Of a DNA stretch of 33,098 nucleotides, positions 8,173-17,170 are shown piece by piece. Where the stretch lies: contig CAITDX010000044.1 in the NCBI GenBank assembly GCA_903891335.1, positions 1 through 33,098 of the forward strand, in the 5' to 3' direction. The stretch comes from an uncultured bacterium (lineage in GTDB: Bacteria; Patescibacteriota; Microgenomatia; UBA1400; PJMF01). Every line of letters begins with the position of its first letter. The first letter of the stretch is position 1. Made by a program: the position numbers and the translations under genes. The notes under the pieces were generated by a model. The model had not been told where the DNA came from and did no database searches. It was given only the letters and a program-made list of their open reading frames with translations.

Positions 8173-8862
8173 ATGCTTACTCTTATCCATGGTGACAACC
8201 AGGTCGCCTCTCGCCAACAACTGCTTACCCTCGTAGAACGCGCCAAGCAGGTGGGGCGAACCGTGACAACTTTGGTTGCTGACAAGCTTGAGCGCAGCAC
8301 TCTAGAAACCGCTCTCTTAAGTACAAGTTTATTTGGGGAAGAGAAAACGATTGTGATTGAGGGTATATTTTCTTTACCCAAATCAAAGAAAAAAGATGAA
8401 CTCATCGAACTCATAACTACTGCAGATATTGATATTATTTTATGGGAGAAAAAAAGCCTCGGCAAACTCGATCAAAAAAAACTCCCAAACACCTGCGAAG
8501 TTTTTGAATACAAAGTCACGGTCAAATTATGGACTTTCCTCGACCAGCTCCAACCCAAAGCCTCGCATCAGCAGCAACTTCTCGAACTACTGCATGAAAG
8601 CATTGCGCATGAATCAGCTGAGTTTGTCTTGCTGATGCTCGCTCGCCAAATTCGTCTCCTTATCCAAGTCAAGGAAAATGCACCCAGTCTCAAACTTGCG
8701 CCATTTATGCTCACAAAACTGCGTAAACAAGCCCAAGCTTTTTCGCTCCCAGAATTACTCAATCTGCATCAGCAACTCTATCGCATCGATCAACACCAAA
8801 AACAATCAACCAGCCTTCTGAGCCTGGAGGCACAACTTGACCTTTTGGTAATTAATCTGTAG
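8173..8862 (+). CDS. holA: DNA polymerase III delta subunit-like protein
   Basis: MLTLIHGDNQVASRQQ... LLSTSLFGEEKTIVIEG... C-terminal ARQIRLLIQVKE...LHQQLYRIDQHQKQS...LDLLVINL. Confidence 0.8.
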   Translation: MLTLIHGDNQVASRQQLLTLVERAKQVGRTVTTLVADKLERSTLETALLSTSLFGEEKTIVIEGIFSLPKSKKKDELIELITTADIDIILWEKKSLGKLDQKKLPNTCEVFEYKVTVKLWTFLDQLQPKASHQQQLLELLHESIAHESAEFVLLMLARQIRLLIQVKENAPSLKLAPFMLTKLRKQAQAFSLPELLNLHQQLYRIDQHQKQSTSLLSLEAQLDLLVINL

Positions 8863-8887
8863 ATTAGAGGCACAAAAGGAGGTACGC

Positions 8888-10252
8888 ATGTCAACTGATC
8901 CATCAATTTTCAAAGCCTATGATATTCGCGGAATTTATCCAAGCCAAATGGATGACATGACGGCCTATGAAGTTGGTCTTGCATTTGCCAATCTCATTCA
9001 GAAAGAAAAAAATCGCACCGATGTCAATTTGGTTGTTGGACGTGACATGCGTTTGTCTGGTCCAAGTCTTAAGACTGAGCTCATTCGCGGCATCACTGAA
9101 GCTGGAGCCAATGTCATTGATGTTGATTTAGCCTCTACACCAACCTTTTATTTCGCAGTGGCCTACTATGGTTATGATGGGGGAGTACAAATCTCAGCTT
9201 CTCATAACCCTGGTGAATACAATGGCTTCAAGATGGTACGAGCAAGTGCAGTCCCCGTGAGTGGTGACTCAGGCATTATGGATATCAAAGCCGCAGTGGT
9301 GGAGAAAAACTTCACTAAAGCAGCTGCTCCTGGTGCTATCACTACGAAAGAAGGCGTTTTAACAGAGCTTATTCAGATTGAAACAAAGGATATTGATGTG
9401 AGTACCATCAAGCCTTTTACGATTGTTGTTGATCCCTCCAATGCGATGGGAAGTCTAGACATCGAAGCTATTTTTGCCAAATTACCATGCAAAATTATCA
9501 AAATGAATTGGGAGTTAGACGGCAGCTTCCCCAATCACGAGGCTGATCCACTCAAAGAAGAAAATCTTGATCAATTGCGTGAACGCGTTGTACATGAAAA
9601 AGCAGATTTTGGCATCAGTCCAGATGGCGATGCTGATCGTGTTTTCTTTGTCGATGGCAATGGTAAAACATTTTCACAAGCACTGCTGCGCGGCATCATG
9701 GCGCAAATTGCAGTCAAAGAAAACCCTGGTGCGACCATTTGTTATGACATTAGACCAGGCAAAATTACTCGAGATTTAATCGATGAAGTTGGTGGCAAGG
9801 CCTCAGTTACCAAGGTTGGTCACTCACTCATTAAAGAGCAAATGATTAGAGAAAACGCCGTTTTTGGAGGAGAATCTTCTGGTCACTACTTCTATCAATT
9901 CCCTTACGGTACTTTTGAGGCACCTGCAGTGTTGATTTTGAAATTCTTGCAATTCCTATCCACAGGTGGCATGACGCTGGCAGAGTTAGCTGCCAAGTAT
10001 GATCGCTATGTCCACTCTGGAGAGATCAACTCTAAGGTTGCAGATAAGGATGAGAAAATCAAAGCCCTAGCAGAAAAGTATCAGGATGCAGAAATATCAT
10101 ATCTAGATGGCATCACCGTTACCTATCCCACCTGGTGGTTCAATGTCAGAGGTTCCAACACTGAACCAGCTCTTCGCCTCAATTTGGAGGCGGTAGATGC
10201 AGCCACTATGCAAGAGAAGCGAGATGAAGTGCTCGCGTTGATTCGCAGCTAA
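8888..10252 (+). CDS. manB: Phosphomannomutase/phosphoglucomutase
   Basis: FKAYDIRGIYP, VGRDMRLSG, ISASHNPGEYNGFKM, SPDGDADRVFFVD, GGESSGHYF; SD AAAGGAGG upstream. Confidence 0.95.
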   Translation: MSTDPSIFKAYDIRGIYPSQMDDMTAYEVGLAFANLIQKEKNRTDVNLVVGRDMRLSGPSLKTELIRGITEAGANVIDVDLASTPTFYFAVAYYGYDGGVQISASHNPGEYNGFKMVRASAVPVSGDSGIMDIKAAVVEKNFTKAAAPGAITTKEGVLTELIQIETKDIDVSTIKPFTIVVDPSNAMGSLDIEAIFAKLPCKIIKMNWELDGSFPNHEADPLKEENLDQLRERVVHEKADFGISPDGDADRVFFVDGNGKTFSQALLRGIMAQIAVKENPGATICYDIRPGKITRDLIDEVGGKASVTKVGHSLIKEQMIRENAVFGGESSGHYFYQFPYGTFEAPAVLILKFLQFLSTGGMTLAELAAKYDRYVHSGEINSKVADKDEKIKALAEKYQDAEISYLDGITVTYPTWWFNVRGSNTEPALRLNLEAVDAATMQEKRDEVLALIRS

Positions 10253-10282
10253 AGTAATACACATAACTAAACGAAAGGCCCT

Positions 10283-11371
10283 ATGTCTTTGACTGCAATT
10301 TTGGAGAGTCGCGAACTGATTAAAGAAATTGATCCTGATGGTGCACTTGCCTCGGCAGAGAGCATTGCTGATCAGGTCAAACAAGTCTGGGAAGAGCAAG
10401 AGAGCATTCAAATTGAAGGCTACAAAGACAAACCCATTTCGCAAGTAGTTGTGGCCGGCATGGGTGGATCAGCCCTTGGTGCAGACTTAGTGAAACATCT
10501 CTATCGAGATCAACTCACCGTCCCCATGGAAATTGTCAAAGACTATGATTTACCAGCCTTCGTCGGTCCAGAAACCCTGGTGATTCTGAGCAGCTATTCA
10601 GGTAACACTGAGGAGACCTTAGCTGCGGCAGCCACTGCTAAAGAAAGGGGAGCACTGATTGCGGTATTGGCTGCTGGCGGCAAACTTGCCGAGCTCGCCA
10701 AAGCCAAAAACTACCCAAGCTACCTCATCAATCCCAAGGCGAATCCTTCCAACCAACCGCGCATGGCCACTGCCTACAACATCACTGCTATGTTGCTCAT
10801 GCTGAGCAAGCTTGAACTGCTTAGTTTCAGTGAAGAGGACTATCATCAAGTCTTGGATGCCATCAATCAAACCATGGAGCGCTGTCTCGTCGAAGTACCT
10901 CAGGACAAAAATCAAGCCAAACTCCTAGCCTACATGCTACTTGAGCGACGACCCATCTTGGTTGGAGCCAGTTTCCTAGAGGGAGCACTCCACATCGCTG
11001 CCAATCAATTCAATGAAAATGCCAAGAGCTTCGCTGATTACAAGATCATTCCTGAGATCAATCATCACCTGATGGAAGGACTAACTTTTCCCAAGAGTAA
11101 TGGCCTTAACCATTTCTTCGTCTTCTTCCAATCTAAGCTCTATCGAGAAGCCATTCAAAAACGCATTACTCTGACCCAACAAGCAGTTAATCAGGCAGGT
11201 ATTGAGAGCTTCGAAGTTACTCTTGAGTCAGAAAACAAACTAATGCAAGTTTTTGAGCTAGTGACACTGAGTACTTTCACCAACTTATATCTAGCATACT
11301 TAGAAAAAACCAACCCCTGTCCAATTCCAGTAGTCGACTGGTTTAAACATGAACTAGAAAAGTTGGCATAG
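10283..11371 (+). CDS. Bifunctional phosphoglucose/phosphomannose isomerase (SIS domain)
   Basis: VVAGMGGSALGADLV, LVILSSYSGNTEETLAAA, C-terminal PGI/PMI-like region. Confidence 0.88.
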   Translation: MSLTAILESRELIKEIDPDGALASAESIADQVKQVWEEQESIQIEGYKDKPISQVVVAGMGGSALGADLVKHLYRDQLTVPMEIVKDYDLPAFVGPETLVILSSYSGNTEETLAAAATAKERGALIAVLAAGGKLAELAKAKNYPSYLINPKANPSNQPRMATAYNITAMLLMLSKLELLSFSEEDYHQVLDAINQTMERCLVEVPQDKNQAKLLAYMLLERRPILVGASFLEGALHIAANQFNENAKSFADYKIIPEINHHLMEGLTFPKSNGLNHFFVFFQSKLYREAIQKRITLTQQAVNQAGIESFEVTLESENKLMQVFELVTLSTFTNLYLAYLEKTNPCPIPVVDWFKHELEKLA

Positions 11372-11394
11372 AGTGCCTATACTAGAGCTACCCT

Positions 11395-12654
11395 ATGGCT
11401 TTGATTTACGCCTTGCAAGCCCGCGAGATTTTGGATGGTCGAGGATGGCCAACCATTGAACTCGTGCTGTGGCTTGATAACGGTTTTTCCGTGATCACTA
11501 GCGTTCCTACTGCTGTTAGTGGTGGTGATTATGATGCGGTCGAGCTGCGTGACAATGACAAACGCATGGGGGGATTGGGGGTCCAAAAAGCTATCGACAA
11601 CATCAATCAAATCATTGCCCCTCAACTTATCGGCAAAGATGTCCTCAAACAGCGCGATATCGATCACCTCCTGATTAAACTTGATGGTACCAGCCAAAAA
11701 AGCAAGCTCGGTGGCAATGCCATCCTGGCAGTTTCTCAAGCAGTCCTCAAGGCTGGCGCACTCAGTGTCGGCTTACCACTGTACCAGTACATCCAGAAAA
11801 AATATCGTCTCACCACTGATCTCACCATGCCCAGTTGCATTTTTACTATTCTCGATGGGGGTGTGCATGGTGGCAAAAACTTGGATTTTCGCGAATTTTT
11901 ACTGCTGCCCGCTAGTCACTTTTCTCTAGAGAAAGCCATTGAAATGGCTGTCGTAGTCAAACAAAAACTCGAAGATTTGCTGATCAGTAAAGGAGCCATT
12001 CACTCGATTGGTGTCACTGGTGGTTTTAGCCCCAATCTGTACAAAAATACCGATGCATTTGAGCTGATCATCGAAGTAATTCGCCAAACTGGCTATAACT
12101 TCGCTCAAGACTTATTTTTTGGCCTCAATGCTGCTGCCTACGATATTTACGAAGCAGGCAAATATCGCGTCCGGGACAATAGTCAAGGCATGAGCACTAC
12201 TGAATTGATTACTTTTTATAAAAAATTGCGCGAAAGCTATAAACTCATCTATCTAGAAGATGCTTTCGCCAAAAACGAAGCTACGGCCTGGCAAGAGTTG
12301 AGCAGAGAAATTGGTCGAACTACAACTATTGCTGGATGCAACAATGTTTCTTCTAAATCATCACTAATTCAAAAAGGCCTGCAAAACCAAGAGTTTAATG
12401 CAGTGGTCGTCAAGCCCAAACACCTGGGGACAATTAGTGAAACCATGGAAAGTATTAAGCTGGTCAAAGATTCTAAACTTGATCTCATCCTTTCCCACAG
12501 CAGTGGCGAAACGAATGAAACGCTGATTGCTGACCTGGCAGTAGCCGTAGGAGCTAACTACGTCAAATTTGGTCCGCTCAATCGTGGTGAACGCATCAGT
12601 AAATACAACCGCCTCTTAGAAATTTCTCGAGAGCTGAGTCAAGCCATCAATTAA
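11395..12654 (+). CDS. Enolase paralogue, predicted catalytically inactive
   Basis: Full-length enolase homology (ALQAREILDGRGWPTIEL, KLGGNAILAVSQAV, SHSSGETNE, RGERISKYNRLLEI) but substitutions at acid/base and metal-ligand positions; see findings. Confidence 0.88.
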   Translation: MALIYALQAREILDGRGWPTIELVLWLDNGFSVITSVPTAVSGGDYDAVELRDNDKRMGGLGVQKAIDNINQIIAPQLIGKDVLKQRDIDHLLIKLDGTSQKSKLGGNAILAVSQAVLKAGALSVGLPLYQYIQKKYRLTTDLTMPSCIFTILDGGVHGGKNLDFREFLLLPASHFSLEKAIEMAVVVKQKLEDLLISKGAIHSIGVTGGFSPNLYKNTDAFELIIEVIRQTGYNFAQDLFFGLNAAAYDIYEAGKYRVRDNSQGMSTTELITFYKKLRESYKLIYLEDAFAKNEATAWQELSREIGRTTTIAGCNNVSSKSSLIQKGLQNQEFNAVVVKPKHLGTISETMESIKLVKDSKLDLILSHSSGETNETLIADLAVAVGANYVKFGPLNRGERISKYNRLLEISRELSQAIN

Positions 12655-12789
12655 ATCCCTAGGTTTTTCCAATTTCCCGTAAATTACCCGTTGACCTTTG
12701 CCTTTTTTTCGTTTATTTTATGGTTAATCTTCGTTATAGTTAATCACCGCTTCATGCCTTCAACTTGGCTTGAAGCAGAAAGCAACCCT

Positions 12790-13410
12790 ATGGCAGTTAC
12801 CCTCTACAAGCGCCAGCGCCAAATTGTGGACTACATCGCTCAATATGTCCAAAAGAATGGGTATTCTCCCACCCTCAAGGAAATTGCCGACTCGATCAAT
12901 GTGTCTTCTCTAGCTACTGTCCATGAGCATCTCCAAGCGCTCGAACGCAAGAAAGTAATCCGCAAACATGAAGGAGCAGTGCGTGGTATCGAGCTGGTTG
13001 ACCGCACCTTTATCAATATCACCGACAGTGTGGATTTGCCATTTTTAGGCTTCATCGCAGCTGGCTCACCAATTGAACCACATCAAGATCCCAATGCTAG
13101 TTTCAAGGTTTCTCCAGAGATGATTACTGGCAAGAAGCGCGCCTATGTCCTACAAGTGCGTGGTAAATCTATGATTGAGGATCACATCGATGATGGTGAC
13201 TATGTCGTCATCGAAGAAACTCCAGAGGTGAGTAATGGCGACATCGTCGTCGCACTCCTCGACAATGGCCTGGCCACTCTCAAACGTTTCTATAAAGAAG
13301 TGACTCGCATTCGCCTCGAACCAGCCAACTCCAGCATGAGTCCAATCTATGCCACCAATGTCCAGATCCAGGGTAGAGTGGTGGGACTGATTCGGAAGTT
13401 TCGATATTGA
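12790..13410 (+). CDS. lexA: LexA repressor
   Basis: LYKRQRQIVDYIAQYVQKNGYSPTLKEIADSINVSSLATVHEHL, Ala-Gly cleavage site FIAAGSPIEP, catalytic GKSMIEDHIDDGD and LATLKRFY. Track start at TTG 12691 unlikely. Confidence 0.93.
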   Translation: MAVTLYKRQRQIVDYIAQYVQKNGYSPTLKEIADSINVSSLATVHEHLQALERKKVIRKHEGAVRGIELVDRTFINITDSVDLPFLGFIAAGSPIEPHQDPNASFKVSPEMITGKKRAYVLQVRGKSMIEDHIDDGDYVVIEETPEVSNGDIVVALLDNGLATLKRFYKEVTRIRLEPANSSMSPIYATNVQIQGRVVGLIRKFRY

Positions 13411-13437
13411 GAGTAAGACTCGCTTCGAGACCCTTGG

Positions 13438-14031
13438 CTACTTCGTAGCGTCAAATTCCACTTCTTCTATCTGTAATTGCTCATTGATCCAAGTGCGTAA
13501 GGTAAACAGATAATCAGAGATGCGATTGCTACATTGCAATACCACCTGCCTGACATCGCGCTCATTGTCTAGAGATACAAGTCGACGCTCTAAACGCCGA
13601 CAGATGGTGCGCGACAGATCTAAGAAAGCGCTTAGTTCTGAGCCTCCTGGCAAGACAAATTTATAGCGCCAATTGGCGCCCAAATCATCCTGGAGAAAAT
13701 CAATTTCTTGTTCTAAGCGTGTTACAAAAGCATCGGCTAGCTTCACTCGCGGTGAAGCAGCAATTTCTGCCCCAAGCTTGAATAACTCATTTTGCAAATC
13801 AAGCAGCAACTGTTTTTCGCGCTGAAAAATCTCCTGAGATTGCAATTCCTGTGGAGCTCGCCCACATGCCAGAACCACCACCCCCAAACTAGCATTAAAT
13901 TCGTCAAGAGTACCAAGTACTTCAAAGACCAAGCTATTTTTTGGCAAACGCTCGCCGCTGATTAAAGCAGTTTTACCTTGATCACCGGTTTTGGTGTAGA
14001 CTTTTTTGAGTGGAGTTTTAGTTTTTGACAT
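13438..14031 (-). CDS. PduO-type cob(I)alamin adenosyltransferase
   Basis: VYTKTGDQGKTALISGERLPKNSLVFEVLGTLDEFNASLG ... NRISDYLFTLRTW. Confidence 0.9.
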   Translation of the reverse strand: MSKTKTPLKKVYTKTGDQGKTALISGERLPKNSLVFEVLGTLDEFNASLGVVVLACGRAPQELQSQEIFQREKQLLLDLQNELFKLGAEIAASPRVKLADAFVTRLEQEIDFLQDDLGANWRYKFVLPGGSELSAFLDLSRTICRRLERRLVSLDNERDVRQVVLQCSNRISDYLFTLRTWINEQLQIEEVEFDATK

Positions 14032-14059
14032 AATAAGTGTCTGGTTGGTAAGTCATAAT

Positions 14060-17000
14060 TTATTTTTTGACAGAAAAAATTTCTGAAAGAGATTTGAGTT
14101 CAAGCTCACTGTTTTGATTAACTTCACGCATGAGTCTGTTAGTCCAATAGTCTAAAGTTGGGAGTATTGCATCAATAAGCGAACTAGAATTCATCAACAC
14201 TCTGCCTTTTGGCCCATCTACAAAAAAATTTGTTCTATGCAAATAGCTACCTCCAACTTTTCTCGATACTATTTTTGGACAAAAAATCGAACGCAACTCC
14301 ACTGAGCCATCTTTATTATTTTTAACTTTCCAAGACAAATGAGCATAATGTTCCATGACTGCCTGTACTTTTTCAACTGAGGGAACAAAACCAATAGATC
14401 TAAATTTACTATCACTTCCCAATCTAGCTTCAAGGTCCTTAGCCCATGACAAGCTCTTTGCCGTTTCCCCAAGTTTTTCTGTCTTTTTCAATCGTTTACT
14501 TTTTATATCAGCAATAAAAAGCTTTACCGCCTCCAACTCAGCTTTTCTTGGCTGAGAATTTCTTTTGCCGAAATGCTGTATCACCTCTAAATTATTGTTT
14601 AGTTCAACAGTCGAACTGCTGATCCATTTTTTTTCCACTCCATCAAATACTTTAATCGAAAGAATATGAGCTCTCCCTTGCGCGCATTTAACATCATATC
14701 CACCTCGACCAACACAGTGATCGAGACTACCACTTTCCTGCGCTAATAAATCTGAATCTGTTAAAACAGAAACCCCAATTTTTTGTGAATCAACTGAATA
14801 TTCAAAAAAAGAAGGTGCCACAGAATCACTATCATCATTTCCGACCAAAGATTTCCACTCTTTCCAGTCAAGCAAGTCAACAATCTCCCTTGGCATAACA
14901 CTGTGGTTTAAATGCCATTGTTTGGAAAGATCAAGTAATTCTTTAACTGAAAGTGGAATGCTTGAATTATTACTTATTTCAAAATTACCAGCCAAGATCA
15001 TTTTCTGCGCCATACTCACTGACTTTGAAATTATTTCTCTTAATTTCTCGACGGACACACCCCTGCCAATCTTGAGAATAGCTAACGGAACCAAGAGTCT
15101 AATTCCAATCTCTCGAATCACATCATTGACGTTAACGGCTTCTTCCTCGCTGTATTTAGATAATTCGTTGCCTGTTTTGACATAGGATGCCAGCATTGTT
15201 TCATCAGAAATAGCATCTGGCATAGTTATTTCCCTATTAAAAGTGGCTCTGGTAATTAAATCAAAATCTTCAGCACTATGCATTGGTAAAGCTAGGGCAT
15301 CCCATAGCTTTAAAGCAACTGTGTGCCCTTTCCAAATAGCACTCTTTTGCTCTAGAGTAAATTCAGAAAAAGTTGTTTTCTCAACTGAAACAGCCCTGCT
15401 GAGAGCATTTACCACCGGCAGCTGCAATAGAATATTCCTCGTCTCTTCTCCAAATTCATGAAATTTGCTATCCATGTAATCTAAAACTAGAAAACCCAAC
15501 CTTCCCCAGTCTTTATTTTTGACAGCCCGCTCAATAGGCGAATCATTTGAATCATATGGTTTATGTGAAATAACTTTTAGCCAATTATCTCTACCTATTT
15601 TATTTCTAATCAGCTCCATCTCATCTTGACTATAAAGAAATAAGGGTAATCCATAATTTTTATATAAATGAGTGTTAAGCATCTGAACCAAAACATCATT
15701 TTCGGTATTATCGAGAATGAATTGCAAAACTTCTCTATTATTCCTAGTCTTAGACAGAATATTTTCCCCAACTCGATGACTTTTCATGATGATGTTCCAA
15801 TCGTAGTCATTCATCTTCTGCCTAAATATTCTGAGAACATCAACATCTAGCTTACCTTCCATTTCGATAAATAAGCCATACATTGATTGGCCAAGCAAGC
15901 TACTTCTAATAGTTTCTGAATCAACTCCCTCAACTATTAGTTCTAAAATTGCTATTCTTTTATCTGCTGAAATTTCCTCAGTCAAACCCCTACTTTCCCT
16001 TGCAATTAACACTGCTTTTAATGTGGAGGGGTATATTAGCCTAGACCAAGTTGCAGAAATGGGTTGTCTTTGACCCTCAACTTCTTCTCTCGCGGAGAGC
16101 TTTGACTTAATTTGTTGTAATAAAATTAAATTCCCCTCCCTGATTATTTCAACCAACTTATCTACATCCATGGTTTCGCGCCAATCTTCCTCAGATACTC
16201 CCTCCATGATCAAATCAACTGTTTCTGTGGATTGCGACTGTTCTGTAGCAGGAATTCTCGATATGCGGAAACTTCTTCCTATTAAATGAGACCATTGTGG
16301 ATAAAATTCTTCAGTCACTCCACTTTTCAGTATTTTCAATAAATCAGGTCTTAAACTCATCGTCACTGAATCTAAACAGTCTGGAGACATTCGATACCCA
16401 CTCTGTCCCTCAAGAAACTTGAGCCACATCTCTGTTGGGATTCCATCCCTAATTTCAGCAAGTGTCTTAACCCAAGCGTATTGAGCTGCAGCCATTGCCA
16501 TCTCAATTTTACGATTATCTTTATTCCTATAAAACAATTTCGGTGTAAAAACTTTTGAACTCTTTAGCCAAGCCAAATAATTCGCAACGCCATCTCCATT
16601 TAAGTCGTCTACCTGATCTAATTCAAATTGTTTTTTTATTTCTTTAACTAGAATTGCCATTTTTTCATCAGCTTGTCTTACTGATAATTCTGCATAATAA
16701 TCACAGTTCTTGACCAAACTGGTTAATTCTTCCTGATTCATTCCTACGATGAATTGAGAGAACTGTTCTAAACTCATCTTTAATAAAATTTTATTGAGAA
16801 AATCTTTCGTAAAAGGTTCTAGAAATTTCACTTTTGCTTTTGAGCCTAAATTTCCCAAGATTGCATCAATCTTTTCCTGACTCAAATCTAGAATCATTAT
16901 GTCAATTTCCTTATACCAAGATGATGATTCTTTGTTTAACTTTAATAAAAAATCAACCCATTCTTCATCAGAAAAATGAGACCGAGCATCTTTAATTTCA

Positions 17001-17071
17001 TCAACAGACCATTCTTTTTTTTGAACAGATAGTGTTTCTGCTGGGGCTCCCAATGTTTCTTCTCTATTCAT
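14060..17071 (-). CDS. Large protein with PcfJ-like C-terminal domain
   Basis: About 1000 aa; C-terminal LLAQESGSLDHCVGRGGYDVKCAQGRAHILSIKVF...SSSTVELNNNLEVIQHFGKRNSQPRKAE matches the HCVG ... TVEL ... Q..GK.N pattern of PcfJ-like proteins. ATG at 17071 preferred over upstream TTG. Confidence 0.7.
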   Translation of the reverse strand: MNREETLGAPAETLSVQKKEWSVDEIKDARSHFSDEEWVDFLLKLNKESSSWYKEIDIMILDLSQEKIDAILGNLGSKAKVKFLEPFTKDFLNKILLKMSLEQFSQFIVGMNQEELTSLVKNCDYYAELSVRQADEKMAILVKEIKKQFELDQVDDLNGDGVANYLAWLKSSKVFTPKLFYRNKDNRKIEMAMAAAQYAWVKTLAEIRDGIPTEMWLKFLEGQSGYRMSPDCLDSVTMSLRPDLLKILKSGVTEEFYPQWSHLIGRSFRISRIPATEQSQSTETVDLIMEGVSEEDWRETMDVDKLVEIIREGNLILLQQIKSKLSAREEVEGQRQPISATWSRLIYPSTLKAVLIARESRGLTEEISADKRIAILELIVEGVDSETIRSSLLGQSMYGLFIEMEGKLDVDVLRIFRQKMNDYDWNIIMKSHRVGENILSKTRNNREVLQFILDNTENDVLVQMLNTHLYKNYGLPLFLYSQDEMELIRNKIGRDNWLKVISHKPYDSNDSPIERAVKNKDWGRLGFLVLDYMDSKFHEFGEETRNILLQLPVVNALSRAVSVEKTTFSEFTLEQKSAIWKGHTVALKLWDALALPMHSAEDFDLITRATFNREITMPDAISDETMLASYVKTGNELSKYSEEEAVNVNDVIREIGIRLLVPLAILKIGRGVSVEKLREIISKSVSMAQKMILAGNFEISNNSSIPLSVKELLDLSKQWHLNHSVMPREIVDLLDWKEWKSLVGNDDSDSVAPSFFEYSVDSQKIGVSVLTDSDLLAQESGSLDHCVGRGGYDVKCAQGRAHILSIKVFDGVEKKWISSSTVELNNNLEVIQHFGKRNSQPRKAELEAVKLFIADIKSKRLKKTEKLGETAKSLSWAKDLEARLGSDSKFRSIGFVPSVEKVQAVMEHYAHLSWKVKNNKDGSVELRSIFCPKIVSRKVGGSYLHRTNFFVDGPKGRVLMNSSSLIDAILPTLDYWTNRLMREVNQNSELELKSLSEIFSVKK

Positions 17072-17170
17072 ACACAAAAATACACAGTTCTATAGTATTC
17101 TTCATTAAGGATCAAAGACTTAAAAATTACTACTATCAAAATAGTCATCTCTCACCTACAATAAAATCCC

